Origin: Ruaniaceae bacterium KH17
GTDB taxonomy: Bacteria; Actinomycetota; Actinomycetes; Actinomycetales; Actinomycetaceae
Reading direction: 5' to 3'
Assembly (NCBI GenBank): GCA_900199505.1
Contig: FZQV01000007.1
Coordinates: forward strand, 1-64,000
DNA: 64,000 nt
This document shows, piece after piece, positions 17,259 through 25,507 of the stretch. The notes below the pieces were generated by a model that was given only the letters and a program-made list of their open reading frames with translations, had not been told where the DNA came from and made no database searches. A program made the position numbers and the translations under genes. The first letter of the stretch is position 1. Each line of letters opens with the position of its first letter.

Positions 17259-18038
17259 ATGCCCCGTCGCCGCCGTAATCCCGCCTGGCTACCCAACCAG
17301 CACGGCGCGTGGGCCATGATGGCGATCCCCATCGTGATCGGCATCGGGATTGCAGGGCCAGCGCCCGTCCATATCCCACTCACGCTCGCATGGTTGGCCG
17401 CTTTCATGGCGTTCCAGGCGGGCTCGGTGTGGCTGAAATCCCGCCGCAAAGCACGCTTCCGCACTCCGGTTCTCACCTACGCCGCGATCGCCGTGCCGCC
17501 CGGCCTCGTTCTTCTCGTGATGCGCCCGGAACTGCTGTGGTGGGGCATCCCCTTCGCGCCACTCGTGACGATCGCGATCTGGGCCGCGTGGACCCGTAAC
17601 GATCGCGGCCTCGCCAACGACATCGCCACGATCCTCGCCACCAGCCTGATGATCCCCGTGGCGTTTCATGCCGTTCATCCGCCCGACGACGCCTCCTGGC
17701 CCTGGGTGTGGATCGTCACCGCCGTCGTGGCCGCGGCCTTCCTCGGAACCATCCCGCACGTGAAGGCGCTGATCCGAGAGCGCACCAACCCCGCTTATGC
17801 CCGGTTCTCGATCGGGTACCACACAGCGCTGGCGGCCGCCATCGTGATCCTCACGGCACTCGGCGTGTTCGAGCGTGCCCTCCTCGGCGGCTGGGTCCTC
17901 GCGCTCACCTGGATCCTGCTGGCAGCACGGGCATATTGGATGCCGCGCCACCAGCAGCAGGTGGCGCTCTACACACCGATCCAGATCGGCGTCGTCGAGC
18001 TTGTCCTCAGCGTTCTGCTGGCGGTCTCTGTGCTGTAA
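17259..18038 (+). CDS. YwiC-like integral membrane protein
   Basis: This 259-residue protein has about seven hydrophobic helices. It begins with basic residues and the family-typical PNQHGAWAMMAIPIVIG. Further landmarks are WLAAFMAFQAGSVWLKSRR, RNDRGLANDIATI, and KALIRERTNPAYARFSIGYH. It matches the YwiC-like family found in Actinobacteria and Bacilli, whose function is not established; a link to anaerobic or redox physiology has only been suggested from gene neighbourhoods. It stands alone, 147 bases after the Gfo/Idh gene and before an FGGY kinase. Confidence 0.8.
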   Translation: MPRRRRNPAWLPNQHGAWAMMAIPIVIGIGIAGPAPVHIPLTLAWLAAFMAFQAGSVWLKSRRKARFRTPVLTYAAIAVPPGLVLLVMRPELLWWGIPFAPLVTIAIWAAWTRNDRGLANDIATILATSLMIPVAFHAVHPPDDASWPWVWIVTAVVAAAFLGTIPHVKALIRERTNPAYARFSIGYHTALAAAIVILTALGVFERALLGGWVLALTWILLAARAYWMPRHQQQVALYTPIQIGVVELVLSVLLAVSVL

Positions 18039-18163
18039 TCCGGCATGCTCAATGGCGCATCCAGCGCCACGCTCGAGTGAGACGAGCCTGCGCGTACCCG
18101 GCGAACGCCCTAATCTGGAGGATGCACGGTCCCATCCCACCCTCCGCCGCCGAAGGACCCGAT

Positions 18164-19669
18164 ATGACCCAGCCAAATGAACTGCCCGAAGCGCAATCTG
18201 TCGAGCTCGCGCAGGCGATCGAGCCACTCGTGCTCGCGCTCGATATTGGCTCCGGATCCACCCGCTGCTGCCTCTACGACGGATACGCACGTCCCATCAA
18301 GAAGCGCTCATTCAAGGCCGATCATCTCTTCACCGAGAGCACCGACGGCACCGCCGAGATCGATGCCGATCAGGTGGTGGCCGAGGTCGCCCACCTCATC
18401 TCGCAGACGGTTGAGGGCCTCGCCCCAGGCTCGATCGCCGCGATCGCGATGGACACGTTCGCCTCCTCGCTCGTGTGTGTGGACGCCCACGGCGATGCGC
18501 TGACACCGTGCTTCACCTACGCCGATGGCCGCTCGGCGGCACACCTTGCCCAACTCCGGGAGCGGCTCGATGAGACGGCGGTCCACCAGCGCATCGGAGC
18601 CAGGCTCCACACGAGCTACCATGCCCCTCGGCTGCTGTGGTTGCGCGATGAGTTCCCGGACGTGTGGGCGAGAACCACGAGGTTTCTCTCGATCGGCGAG
18701 TATGTCTATGCACAACTCGCCGGGATCGAAGGCGCCGCCACCTCCACGATGGCCTGGGCCGGAGTCCTGAACCGCCACACACACTCACTCGACGAGGAAC
18801 TGCTTGGAGCCGCGGGCGTCAGTAGCAGCAGATTCGCCCCCGTGGTCGATCCGGATGAGCCCATCACCGAGGTGGACCCGGAGGTGGCGCGGCGCTGGCC
18901 GGCCCTTGCCGGTGCCGCATGGTTCCCGGCGATCCCGGACGGCTACTCCTCAAACCTCGGGGTGGGCGCCGATTCGCCGTCGGTGGCAGCCATGTCCGCC
19001 GCCACATCCGGCGCGGTGCGCGTGATCGTGCCGGGAACCCCGCAGGTGCTGCCGTCGGGACTGTGGTCGTACTCGGTCTCCCGTGGCGCCTCCATCGTAG
19101 GTGGCGCCTTGAACGACGTCGGCCGAGTGATGCTGTGGCTCGAGCGGACATTTGCTCCGGCCACCCCGGAGGAGATCGACGTGACGCTGCGCGCGGAGCC
19201 ACAGGCCGGCACCCCGCTGGTGCTGCCCTTCCTCACCGGAGAACGCGCCACGGGCTGGGCGGGCAATGCGCGGGCGATCGTCACCGGTGTCTCGTCATCC
19301 TCGAGCACCCTCGATTTCTGGCGTGGAGCCTGCGAGGGTGTCGCAATCTCGTACGCCCGCGTGTTCGAGCAGTTGCGGCTCGTGAGCCCGCAGCTGCAAC
19401 GCGTGATCGCGTCCGGTGGCGTCACCCAGCACTATCCCGGATTGATGGACATCGTGGCGCAGGCCTTCGGTTTCCCGGTGCAGGTGGTGAACGTCAAGCG
19501 CGTCACGATGCGCGGTGCCGCCGTGATGGCGCTGGCTACCCTCACCCCGGATCAGCCCATGGCGCGCATCCCCGAGACGGCGCTCACCGAGCCGGATCCG
19601 GCCCAGGCCGCCTACTACACCCGGCTTCGCCAGCGCTTCGATGACGCCTACGAGCGCAACATCAGCTAA
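18164..19669 (+). CDS. FGGY-family carbohydrate kinase, gluconokinase-like (copy 1)
   Basis: This 501-residue cytoplasmic ATP-dependent sugar kinase has the two-domain FGGY fold: the N-terminal phosphate loop LALDIGSGSTRCCLYD (residues 23-38), then AMDTFASSLVCVD, CFTYADGRS, the C-terminal SAATSGAVRVIV, GGALNDVGRVMLWLE, LPFLTGERATGW and the ATP-site VIASGGVTQHYP. The ATG at 18164 follows a GAAGGA ribosome site. Its closest relative in the window is the kinase at 25508, with which it shares most of these motifs. The likely substrate is an aldonate or ketose derived from the uronate genes; gluconate is my preferred guess. Its stop overlaps that of the convergent aminotransferase by four bases. 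Confidence 0.87.
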   Translation: MTQPNELPEAQSVELAQAIEPLVLALDIGSGSTRCCLYDGYARPIKKRSFKADHLFTESTDGTAEIDADQVVAEVAHLISQTVEGLAPGSIAAIAMDTFASSLVCVDAHGDALTPCFTYADGRSAAHLAQLRERLDETAVHQRIGARLHTSYHAPRLLWLRDEFPDVWARTTRFLSIGEYVYAQLAGIEGAATSTMAWAGVLNRHTHSLDEELLGAAGVSSSRFAPVVDPDEPITEVDPEVARRWPALAGAAWFPAIPDGYSSNLGVGADSPSVAAMSAATSGAVRVIVPGTPQVLPSGLWSYSVSRGASIVGGALNDVGRVMLWLERTFAPATPEEIDVTLRAEPQAGTPLVLPFLTGERATGWAGNARAIVTGVSSSSSTLDFWRGACEGVAISYARVFEQLRLVSPQLQRVIASGGVTQHYPGLMDIVAQAFGFPVQVVNVKRVTMRGAAVMALATLTPDQPMARIPETALTEPDPAQAAYYTRLRQRFDDAYERNIS

Positions 19670-20733
19670 CGCTTCGACAGTTCGGTGAGGAGTTCGATCA
19701 CGATGTCGTTCGCCTCGGGCTCGCCGATCGAGATCCGCACGCCCTCGCTCCCGAATCCGCGCACCAAGATCCCACGACGGTTCGCCGCCTCGACGAAGCT
19801 CGGAGTGCTCGCGCCGAGCTCGAGCCAGAAGAAGTTGCCCTGCGCATCCGGCACGTCCCACCCAGCCGCGCGCACGGCACCCAGCACCCGCTCGCGCTCG
19901 GCCACGGTCTCGGCGACCGTCTCCAACGCCGAATCGCTCACGCTCAGCGCGGCGATCGCGGCCTGTTGCGCGAGCGTGTTGACGCCAAACGGCGTCCCAG
20001 CGGCACGAACCGGCGCGAGCACGCCAGGATCACCGATCGCATAGCCCACGCGCAGGCCCGCCAGTCCGTATGCCTTCGAGAACGTCCGCAACGTCACCAG
20101 ATTCGGGTACTCGCCGAGGAGCGCCTTGCCGTCCACGGCGTCGTCGGCCCGAACGTACTCGATGTACGCCTCATCGAGCGCCACAAGAACCGAGTTGGGG
20201 ACCGCGCCAAGGAACTCGCGCAGCTCGGCCTCGCTGAGAGTGGGGCCTGTGGGGTTGTTCGGCGAGCAGAGGATGATCACTTTGGTGCGCGTGGTGGCCG
20301 CGGCGGCGAGCGCCGGGAGATCGTGGCGACCGTCCGGCCGAAGCGGCACCGGCACACCGGTGGCGCCGGTGACCTGCACGCAGATCGGGTACGCCTCGAA
20401 GGAACGCCACGGGAAGATCACCTCGTCGCCCTCTGCGCAGTACGCCTGCAGCAGATCCTCGATCACGGCCACCGAACCATTCCCGACGGCGATCTGCTCG
20501 GTCCGCACACCGTGGAAGGTGGCGATCGCCTCGGTGAGCGCGGTCATCGCCATGTCCGGATAGCGGTTCACAATGCTGGCGGCGCCCGCAAGCGCGGCGA
20601 GCACCGCGGGCGGCGTGGGCGCTGGGTTCTCGTTGGAGGAGAGCTTCCACATCTGCCGGCCGTCCGGGCGCGCACCGGGGACGTAGGCGGGCAGTGAGCT
20701 GAGGGCCGCGCGGGCCTTTGGTGTGTGAGTCAC
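19666..20733 (-). CDS. Histidinol-phosphate aminotransferase-like (HisC/aromatic aminotransferase)
   Basis: This 355-residue class I/II pyridoxal-phosphate aminotransferase shows KLSSNENPAPTPPAV near the N-terminus, VGNGSVAVIEDLL, CSPNNPTGP, ALDEAYIEY and the lysine of the cofactor aldimine in TFSKAYGLAGLRVGYA, then VRISIG near the end. These are HisC-family landmarks. In actinobacteria this subgroup includes both HisC and the aromatic aminotransferase Pat, and no other histidine genes are nearby, so a phenylalanine/tyrosine role is possible. It starts with GTG at 20733. Confidence 0.87.
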   Translation of the reverse strand: MTHTPKARAALSSLPAYVPGARPDGRQMWKLSSNENPAPTPPAVLAALAGAASIVNRYPDMAMTALTEAIATFHGVRTEQIAVGNGSVAVIEDLLQAYCAEGDEVIFPWRSFEAYPICVQVTGATGVPVPLRPDGRHDLPALAAAATTRTKVIILCSPNNPTGPTLSEAELREFLGAVPNSVLVALDEAYIEYVRADDAVDGKALLGEYPNLVTLRTFSKAYGLAGLRVGYAIGDPGVLAPVRAAGTPFGVNTLAQQAAIAALSVSDSALETVAETVAERERVLGAVRAAGWDVPDAQGNFFWLELGASTPSFVEAANRRGILVRGFGSEGVRISIGEPEANDIVIELLTELSKR

Positions 20734-20794
20734 ACCCCAAGCATGTCACCGCGCCCCCTCGCCCCCTCGCCCCTTCCACCCTGTGGCCCTCAAA

Positions 20795-20858
20795 CTTGTG
20801 CTCTAGGTGCACAGTGTGAGGGCTAACACCTCACCTGAACATGCACCTAGTGCACAAG
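20795..20858. repeat. Large imperfect inverted repeat
   Basis: CTTGTGCTCTAGGTGCA (20795-20811) pairs with TGCACCTAGTGCACAAG (20842-20858) at 16 of 17 positions, and GTGAGG/CCTCAC arms pair inside it. It lies between the divergent aminotransferase and holin-like genes. It could form a cruciform or an RNA hairpin in either direction. Confidence 0.6.
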
Positions 20859-20922
20859 CCCGGGAGAGGGCGGGCGGGGCGGGTATCAGCTGCCATTCAG
20901 GTAGGCATGGAAGAATGGCGGC

Positions 20923-21312
20923 ATGGCACTCATCATCCGCGTCGCCGTCAACTCGCTCGCAATCTGGCTGACCACGCTCATCCTGCCCGGGCTCGAGATC
21001 GTTCACCAGACTGACGAGGGCTGGAAACAGGTGGGCGTGGTGCTCGTCGTCGGCCTCATCTTCACGATCCTCAACGCGATCGTGAAGCCGATCATCCAGT
21101 TGTTCTCGATCCCGTTCCTACTCCTCACTTTTGGGCTCTTCGCGTTCGTGATCAACGCAATCATGCTGCTACTCACCGATTGGGTGAGCGGGCTGATCGG
21201 GTGGGGTCTCTCGGTGGAGAACTTTGGTTGGGCGCTCCTCGGCGCAATCGTGATCTCGCTGATCGCGATGGTGCTCAACTCGCTCGCGCCCATTCCGAAG
21301 ACGCCTCGCTAG
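20923..21312 (+). CDS. Phage holin family 4-like membrane protein
   Basis: This 129-residue protein has four hydrophobic helices: ALIIRVAVNSLAIWLTTLIL, VGVVLVVGLIFTILNAIVKPI, FLLLTFGLFAFVINAIMLLL and FGWALLGAIVISLIAMVLN. The NAIVKPI...PF..LTFGLF pattern defines the phage_holin_4_2 domain, which is common on ordinary bacterial chromosomes without prophages. The function is unknown. No phage gene surrounds it, so it should not be read as a lysis gene. Its end overlaps the convergent hydrolase gene by four bases. Confidence 0.85.
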   Translation: MALIIRVAVNSLAIWLTTLILPGLEIVHQTDEGWKQVGVVLVVGLIFTILNAIVKPIIQLFSIPFLLLTFGLFAFVINAIMLLLTDWVSGLIGWGLSVENFGWALLGAIVISLIAMVLNSLAPIPKTPR

Positions 21313-22775
21313 AACACGGCATCCCGCACCTTCCCCACGAGCAGCTCAGGGAGCGAGGGGCTCAACTCGTTGCGCTCGAACTGATACGTGTACAGCCGCG
21401 CCTCGCCCTCGCCACCCCAGCCGGCCACCTCGCCAATCGCGGCGCTCATCCGATCGAGTTGCGGCGAGTTCCCTTGCTCCGCCACCTTCTCGAGAAGCTG
21501 CGCATAGTTCTCATGACTGTGCGCCCAGCTCGCCGGAACTTCCGGATCGAAGACCAGCGTCACATGCCGCTCGCTTGGGGTGTTCGCGAGCCCATCCACG
21601 GGCGGCACGATGTCGTTGATGTCCTCGAGGTGGAGCGCGAGGACATCGTTGGGGATTGAGTCGAACTGGCCCACAGGCGAGCCCACGGTGACGATCGCGT
21701 CGATCTGATACTCCTTTCGCAACTCGGGGTTCGAGGCCAGTGCCGCAGCCACGATCCCGCCCTGCGAATGCCCGATCATGGTGATCGATTCGCCCGCCTG
21801 GATCGGTGCGGCCTTCAGGATGGCGGCCACTCCCGCAAGCAGCTCGCTCGAGAGCCCCGCGGTCATCTCGAGATTCGATTCCCAGTCCTGCGGATTGCTC
21901 CCGCCCATCAGCGTCTGCGTGCCGGGTATCAGCACGGTCCACGCGCGCGAACCATCCGCCCGCGTGGTGCTCGCAAGCGAGACCTGCCCGTTATCCTCGT
22001 TCAGCGAGCGGGTCACCTCGATCCACCGGATCGCCTCCGGCAGGCCGCCGATGCGTTCGATCACGGCCGTGTCCATCTCGCCGGTGGGCGCCCCCGCCAC
22101 CGGCACCTGCCGCACAGTCACGGTCTGGACCGCCCGAACGAGATTCAGCCACGCGAGGAGCAGGAGCGCGGCACCCTGCACGGGTGCCCGCCCGGCCGTG
22201 CCTTGCGGGCCATCGCGAGTCTCCACGACGCCGTCGGGCGGACCAAACAGCGCTTGCAGCCGCAGCCCGAGCGCACGCATGTCCTGCTGCAGTTCGATGC
22301 CGTTGGCTCCCGCCTCCTGCGCGTCCCAGATTCGCTTGAGTTCGGCCATCAACTGCGCCACCTCGATCGCCTTCGTGGCGTCCTTGATGAAGGGGCCGAA
22401 CCAGCCGACGGCGTTGGCTTGGATCCCGTTGCGGGACTGCTCCTCCATCACGCGAGTGAGCGTCCACTCCGCCTCGGTGTAAATCTCGCGCGCCGTGCTG
22501 AGCGAGTCCGCAAGATCCGCAGTGGCGTTGCCCAGCGGCACGAGCCCGGCGGGCCCGAAGTTGGCGTTCTGGAGCGAGGCGCGCAGAACCCCGTACGTCA
22601 ACGGCGCCCGCATGCTGAAGGCGTCGGCGATTCCCACCGAACAGTTCAGCCAGAGCTGGGCCTTCTGCGCGCTCGCCGTGGCAATGGCGGCCGCCGCAGC
22701 GAGCCGGTCCAGCTCGTCGGCGTAGAACGCGGTGCACTCGTCGAGCGGATACACATTCACCCAGTCATCGCTCAT
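21309..22775 (-). CDS. Alpha/beta hydrolase paired with a small WXG-like protein
   Basis: The 488-residue protein has a helical N-terminal half (about residues 10-200, with AAAAAIATASAQ and many heptad-like alanine stretches) and a lipase-like C-terminal half. The nucleophile elbow is ITMIGHSQGGIVAAAL (serine in GHSQG), followed by IDAIVTVGSPVGQ and EDINDIVPPVDG, with a likely catalytic histidine in WAHSHENYAQL. There is no signal peptide or membrane helix apart from one hydrophobic stretch (GAALLLLAWLNLV). The ATG at 22775 overlaps the stop of the upstream small protein (ATGA), so the two are coupled. The combination resembles actinobacterial DUF1023-type hydrolases that follow WXG100 genes. 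Substrate unknown. Confidence 0.72.
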   Translation of the reverse strand: MSDDWVNVYPLDECTAFYADELDRLAAAAAIATASAQKAQLWLNCSVGIADAFSMRAPLTYGVLRASLQNANFGPAGLVPLGNATADLADSLSTAREIYTEAEWTLTRVMEEQSRNGIQANAVGWFGPFIKDATKAIEVAQLMAELKRIWDAQEAGANGIELQQDMRALGLRLQALFGPPDGVVETRDGPQGTAGRAPVQGAALLLLAWLNLVRAVQTVTVRQVPVAGAPTGEMDTAVIERIGGLPEAIRWIEVTRSLNEDNGQVSLASTTRADGSRAWTVLIPGTQTLMGGSNPQDWESNLEMTAGLSSELLAGVAAILKAAPIQAGESITMIGHSQGGIVAAALASNPELRKEYQIDAIVTVGSPVGQFDSIPNDVLALHLEDINDIVPPVDGLANTPSERHVTLVFDPEVPASWAHSHENYAQLLEKVAEQGNSPQLDRMSAAIGEVAGWGGEGEARLYTYQFERNELSPSLPELLVGKVRDAVF

Positions 22776-22999
22776 GGCAGGCTCACTTCCGCCGCATACC
22801 GTGCCATCAGCCATTCGGCGTGCGCGAGCTGCCGCTGCGCCGCCACGACGTGACCCACCAAGTCCTCCTTGGTGGCCACAAACGCCCGCGCGCCCGGCCC
22901 CCGCCAGACCACGGGACCCACACTTCCCAAGTGGACGACGACGTCGTCCAACTCCTGCTGTGCACGGCGGAGTGCCGCGACACCTTCGTACGGATTCAT
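22772..22999 (-). CDS. Small WXG100-like helical protein
   Basis: This 75-residue protein starts at the ATG at 22999, which follows a strong ribosome site (GGAGGTGAT). It is predicted to be two amphipathic helices around a turn that reads VVWRGPGARAFVA, matching the W-x-G turn of WXG100/ESX proteins. It is shorter than the usual 95-100 residues. It overlaps the hydrolase gene by four bases. In Actinobacteria WXG proteins are exported by type VII systems or form the N-terminal part of secreted effectors; no secretion gene is nearby, so export is speculative. Confidence 0.6.
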   Translation of the reverse strand: MNPYEGVAALRRAQQELDDVVVHLGSVGPVVWRGPGARAFVATKEDLVGHVVAAQRQLAHAEWLMARYAAEVSLP

Positions 23000-23063
23000 C
23001 CGATCACCTCCATGAGGCGACGCTACGAAAGGCGACGGGCACGGCGCACTGATGAACACGAGT

Positions 23064-23123
23064 GCCTGTGGATACGCTCCCCTCGCGCGGTGTGGATAGA
23101 GATACGCCAGCCCGTTCAGCGGG
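23064..23123. repeat. Dispersed repeat of about 57 bases, copy 1
   Basis: The stretch from GCCTGTGGATAC through GCCAGCCCGTTCAG recurs at 50007-50066 with only a few substitutions and one inserted base. Both copies have the same orientation on the plus strand. It lies upstream of the WXG-like gene here and overlaps the end of pdxT there. No coding frame is conserved between them. Confidence 0.6.
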
Positions 23124-23184
23124 CGAGTGGGCGCCACCCAGCCGCCGTCACCGAGTCCCCGAGGACCTCCCGCGTACCTTGTCC

Positions 23185-23300
23185 ACTCACGTGAGTGGCA
23201 AAAGTCCGCAACCACGAGCAGAACCGTGCATTTCGCACTCACGTGAGTGGCAAAAGTCCGCAACCACGGGCAGAACCGTGCATTTCGCACTCGCGTGAGT
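23185..23300. repeat. 52-base tandem repeat with ACTCACGTGAGT palindromes
   Basis: The 12-base palindrome ACTCACGTGAGT lies at 23185-23196 and 23237-23248, and a variant ACTCGCGTGAGT at 23289-23300, an exact 52-base period. Between palindromes the unit GGCAAAAGTCCGCAACCACG is nearly identical. It ends about 50 bases before the ilvA start. A related inverted copy lies at 36181-36260. Confidence 0.8.
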
Positions 23301-23351
23301 GGCAAAAGTCCGTTCGGCGGCGCCACTTGCGCGCCGTGGGAGAATCCCTGT

Positions 23352-24587
23352 GTGACTACTGCCGCGATCTCCGCCGCCGCGCGCGTGCTCAAGCCAATCG
23401 TCCGCGAGACGCCGCTCGAGCCGTGCGCGCGCCTCTCCCAACTCCTGCAGCAGCCCGTGTACCTGAAGCGCGAGGACATCCAACTCGGCCGCTCGTATAA
23501 GGTTCGTGGCGCCTACAACTTCATCTCCTCGCTCACGGACGCGCAGCGCAACCGGGGAGTCGTGACGGCATCCGCCGGGAACCACGCGCAGGGAGTCGCC
23601 TTCGCCTGCCGCCGCCTGCGCACCAACGGCACGATCTACCTGCCCTCCTCGACGCCGCGCCAGAAGCGCGCGCGGATCGCGGACATCGGCGGGCGCTGGA
23701 TCGAGCAGGTGATCAGTGGCTCGATCTTCGATGACACCCAGTCCGCCGCGCTCGAACACGCGCGGGAGCAGGGCTCGGTCTACGTTCCCGCGTTCAACGA
23801 TCCCGCCATCATCGCCGGCCAGGGCACCGTGGCCGTGGAGATTCTCGAGCAACACACCGAGCCGATTGACACCATCATCGTGCCCGTGGGCGGCGCCGGC
23901 CTACTCGCCGGCGTAGCTACCTGGGTGTCCGAGAAGTCGCCGAGTACGCGCATCGTGGCGGTGGAACCGGAGGGCGCAAAGTCGCTGGCGGCGGCACTCG
24001 CCGCGGGCGAGCCCGTTCATCTGGATAAGGTCGATTCCTTCGTCGACGGCGCCGCCGTGGCCCAGGTGGGGGAGGTCCCGTTTGGCGTCGTGAAGGATCT
24101 GCCGATCTACCTCGCCTCCGTGCCCGAGGGCGCGCTGTGCACCGAGATGCTGGAGCTCTACCAGACCGACGGCATCATCGCCGAGCCCGCCGGTGCCCTC
24201 GCCACCGCCGCCCTGAAGCGCCTGCCGTTCAAGCCGCAGGGGCCCGTGGTGTGCATCGTCTCCGGCGGCAACAACGACGTCTCGCGGTACTCGGACATCC
24301 TCGAACGCTCGCTCGTGCACGAAGGCCTGCGGCACTACTTCCTCGTCACCTTCCCGCAACAACCGGGAGCCCTGCGCCACTTCCTCGATGACGTGCTCGC
24401 CGAGGGCGAGGACATCGTGCTCTTCGAGTACATGAAGAAGACCAGCCGCGAGACCGGCCCCGCCCTCGTGGGCATCGACCTGCCCGCGCGAGTGCACCTC
24501 ACGGGACTCATGGAGCGTATGGACGCGAGTCCCCTGCAGATCGAGAAGATATCCCCGGACTCGGACCTCTTCACCTTCCTGCGGTGA
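23352..24587 (+). CDS. ilvA: Threonine ammonia-lyase (threonine dehydratase)
   Basis: This 411-residue pyridoxal-phosphate enzyme deaminates threonine to 2-oxobutanoate for isoleucine synthesis. The cofactor lysine lies in LGRSYKVRGAYNF, then SAGNHAQGVAFAC, PVGGAGLLAGVATWV and the glycine-rich phosphate site VSGGNNDVSRY. About 85 C-terminal residues form one ACT-like regulatory domain (YFLVTFPQQPGALRHFLDDV), so this is the shorter biosynthetic type with one regulatory domain. The start is the GTG at 23352 with GGGAGA upstream. The upstream tandem repeats may influence its expression. It stands alone. Confidence 0.92.
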   Translation: MTTAAISAAARVLKPIVRETPLEPCARLSQLLQQPVYLKREDIQLGRSYKVRGAYNFISSLTDAQRNRGVVTASAGNHAQGVAFACRRLRTNGTIYLPSSTPRQKRARIADIGGRWIEQVISGSIFDDTQSAALEHAREQGSVYVPAFNDPAIIAGQGTVAVEILEQHTEPIDTIIVPVGGAGLLAGVATWVSEKSPSTRIVAVEPEGAKSLAAALAAGEPVHLDKVDSFVDGAAVAQVGEVPFGVVKDLPIYLASVPEGALCTEMLELYQTDGIIAEPAGALATAALKRLPFKPQGPVVCIVSGGNNDVSRYSDILERSLVHEGLRHYFLVTFPQQPGALRHFLDDVLAEGEDIVLFEYMKKTSRETGPALVGIDLPARVHLTGLMERMDASPLQIEKISPDSDLFTFLR

Positions 24588-25013
24588 ATGGCTTTGGGTC
24601 GCGCGATCCCACGCCGCCCCACACGGTTCTTCGGCACGCACTCTCGGCTGTGCCTACATAACGCGAGTCGATCCGCGCACTCGGAGCCATCATCGGGCGT
24701 CCGAACGTTCGATGTGACGATACCCCCGACTATCGGGAAGCCGAATGTCCAGAAAGTGTACGTCCGGGTTCCTGATGATTGGGGCAGGGCCTGGAGTGTA
24801 CGTCCGGGTTCCCGATAACTGGGCGTCATTGCACGTATCGACTCCAGAAAATCCCAATCGAACGAAACGGCACCCGATAGCCCTCTCCGGCCATCCCCAG
24901 CCTTGTCCCTATGCCGGATCCACGGAAAGAACGGTCATTGGATATTGGCCACCAGCACGTGCCCTCGCAGGAAATCCCTGGACCATGTCAGCGGGTAGTG
25001 GCAGAGTGGCCGC
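24588..25013. other. Intergenic region with a 40-base direct repeat
   Basis: I see no credible gene here. The 17-base string GTGTACGTCCGGGTTCC occurs at 24756 and again at 24796, followed each time by similar CGATAA/TGATGA and TGGG. A palindrome CGAACGTTCG is at 24702-24711. The short repeat may be a binding site or a decayed element. Confidence 0.5.
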
Positions 25014-25445
25014 ATGGTCCGTGAGTTTCAAGTGACGTTCGATGCCGCCGATCCCCGAGCGCTCGGCGAGTTCTGGTGCGAAGTACTTGGGTACGTGCGC
25101 GAGGCCCCGCCGGACAAGGCGTCCTGGCCCGAGCAGCTTGAGTACTGGGGCGTGCCAGAGGAAGAGTGGAACTCCCGCAACGCGATCGTCGATCCCGAGG
25201 GCACCGGCCCGCGGATCTTCTTCCAGCGTGTTCCCGAAGGCAAGGTTGCGAAAAACCGCGTCCACCTCGACGTCCGAGCAGCCCCCGGGCTCCGTGGCGA
25301 GGAGCGGATGAGCGAGTTGCGCGCCCGCGCGAAGTGGCTCGTCCGGAAGGGCGCTACGATCCTGAAGGAGTTCCCGCCCGACGGCGTCGAGTACGGTTTC
25401 ATCGTCATGCAGGACCCCGAGGGCAACGAGTTCTGCCTCGACTGA
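25014..25445 (+). CDS. VOC-family (glyoxalase-like) protein
   Basis: This 143-residue protein has the paired beta-alpha-beta-beta-beta modules of the vicinal oxygen chelate superfamily: FQVTFDAADPRALGEFWCEVLGY in the first half, RVHLDVRA in the second, and the closing MQDPEGNEFCLD that supplies the metal-ligand glutamate in many members. Such proteins include glyoxalases, dioxygenases and drug-binding proteins; the reaction cannot be named. It lies alone between ilvA and an FGGY kinase. Confidence 0.83.
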   Translation: MVREFQVTFDAADPRALGEFWCEVLGYVREAPPDKASWPEQLEYWGVPEEEWNSRNAIVDPEGTGPRIFFQRVPEGKVAKNRVHLDVRAAPGLRGEERMSELRARAKWLVRKGATILKEFPPDGVEYGFIVMQDPEGNEFCLD

Positions 25446-25507
25446 CCCTCGGAATCCCCTCGTAATCGGGGCGGCTCCGGCGCCGGACTGGGTAGACTCG
25501 GAAGACT

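Noticed and set aside
20923-21312. Holin-like protein as evidence for a prophage
   Set aside because: The phage_holin_4_2 family is widespread on chromosomes and no other phage gene surrounds it.
23185-23300. Regularly spaced repeats as a CRISPR array
   Set aside because: The spacers between palindromes are nearly identical to one another, only three units exist, and no cas gene is nearby.
24588-25013. Small coding frames in the ilvA-VOC gap
   Set aside because: They lack ribosome sites and homology, and the repeat inside them interrupts any consistent composition.
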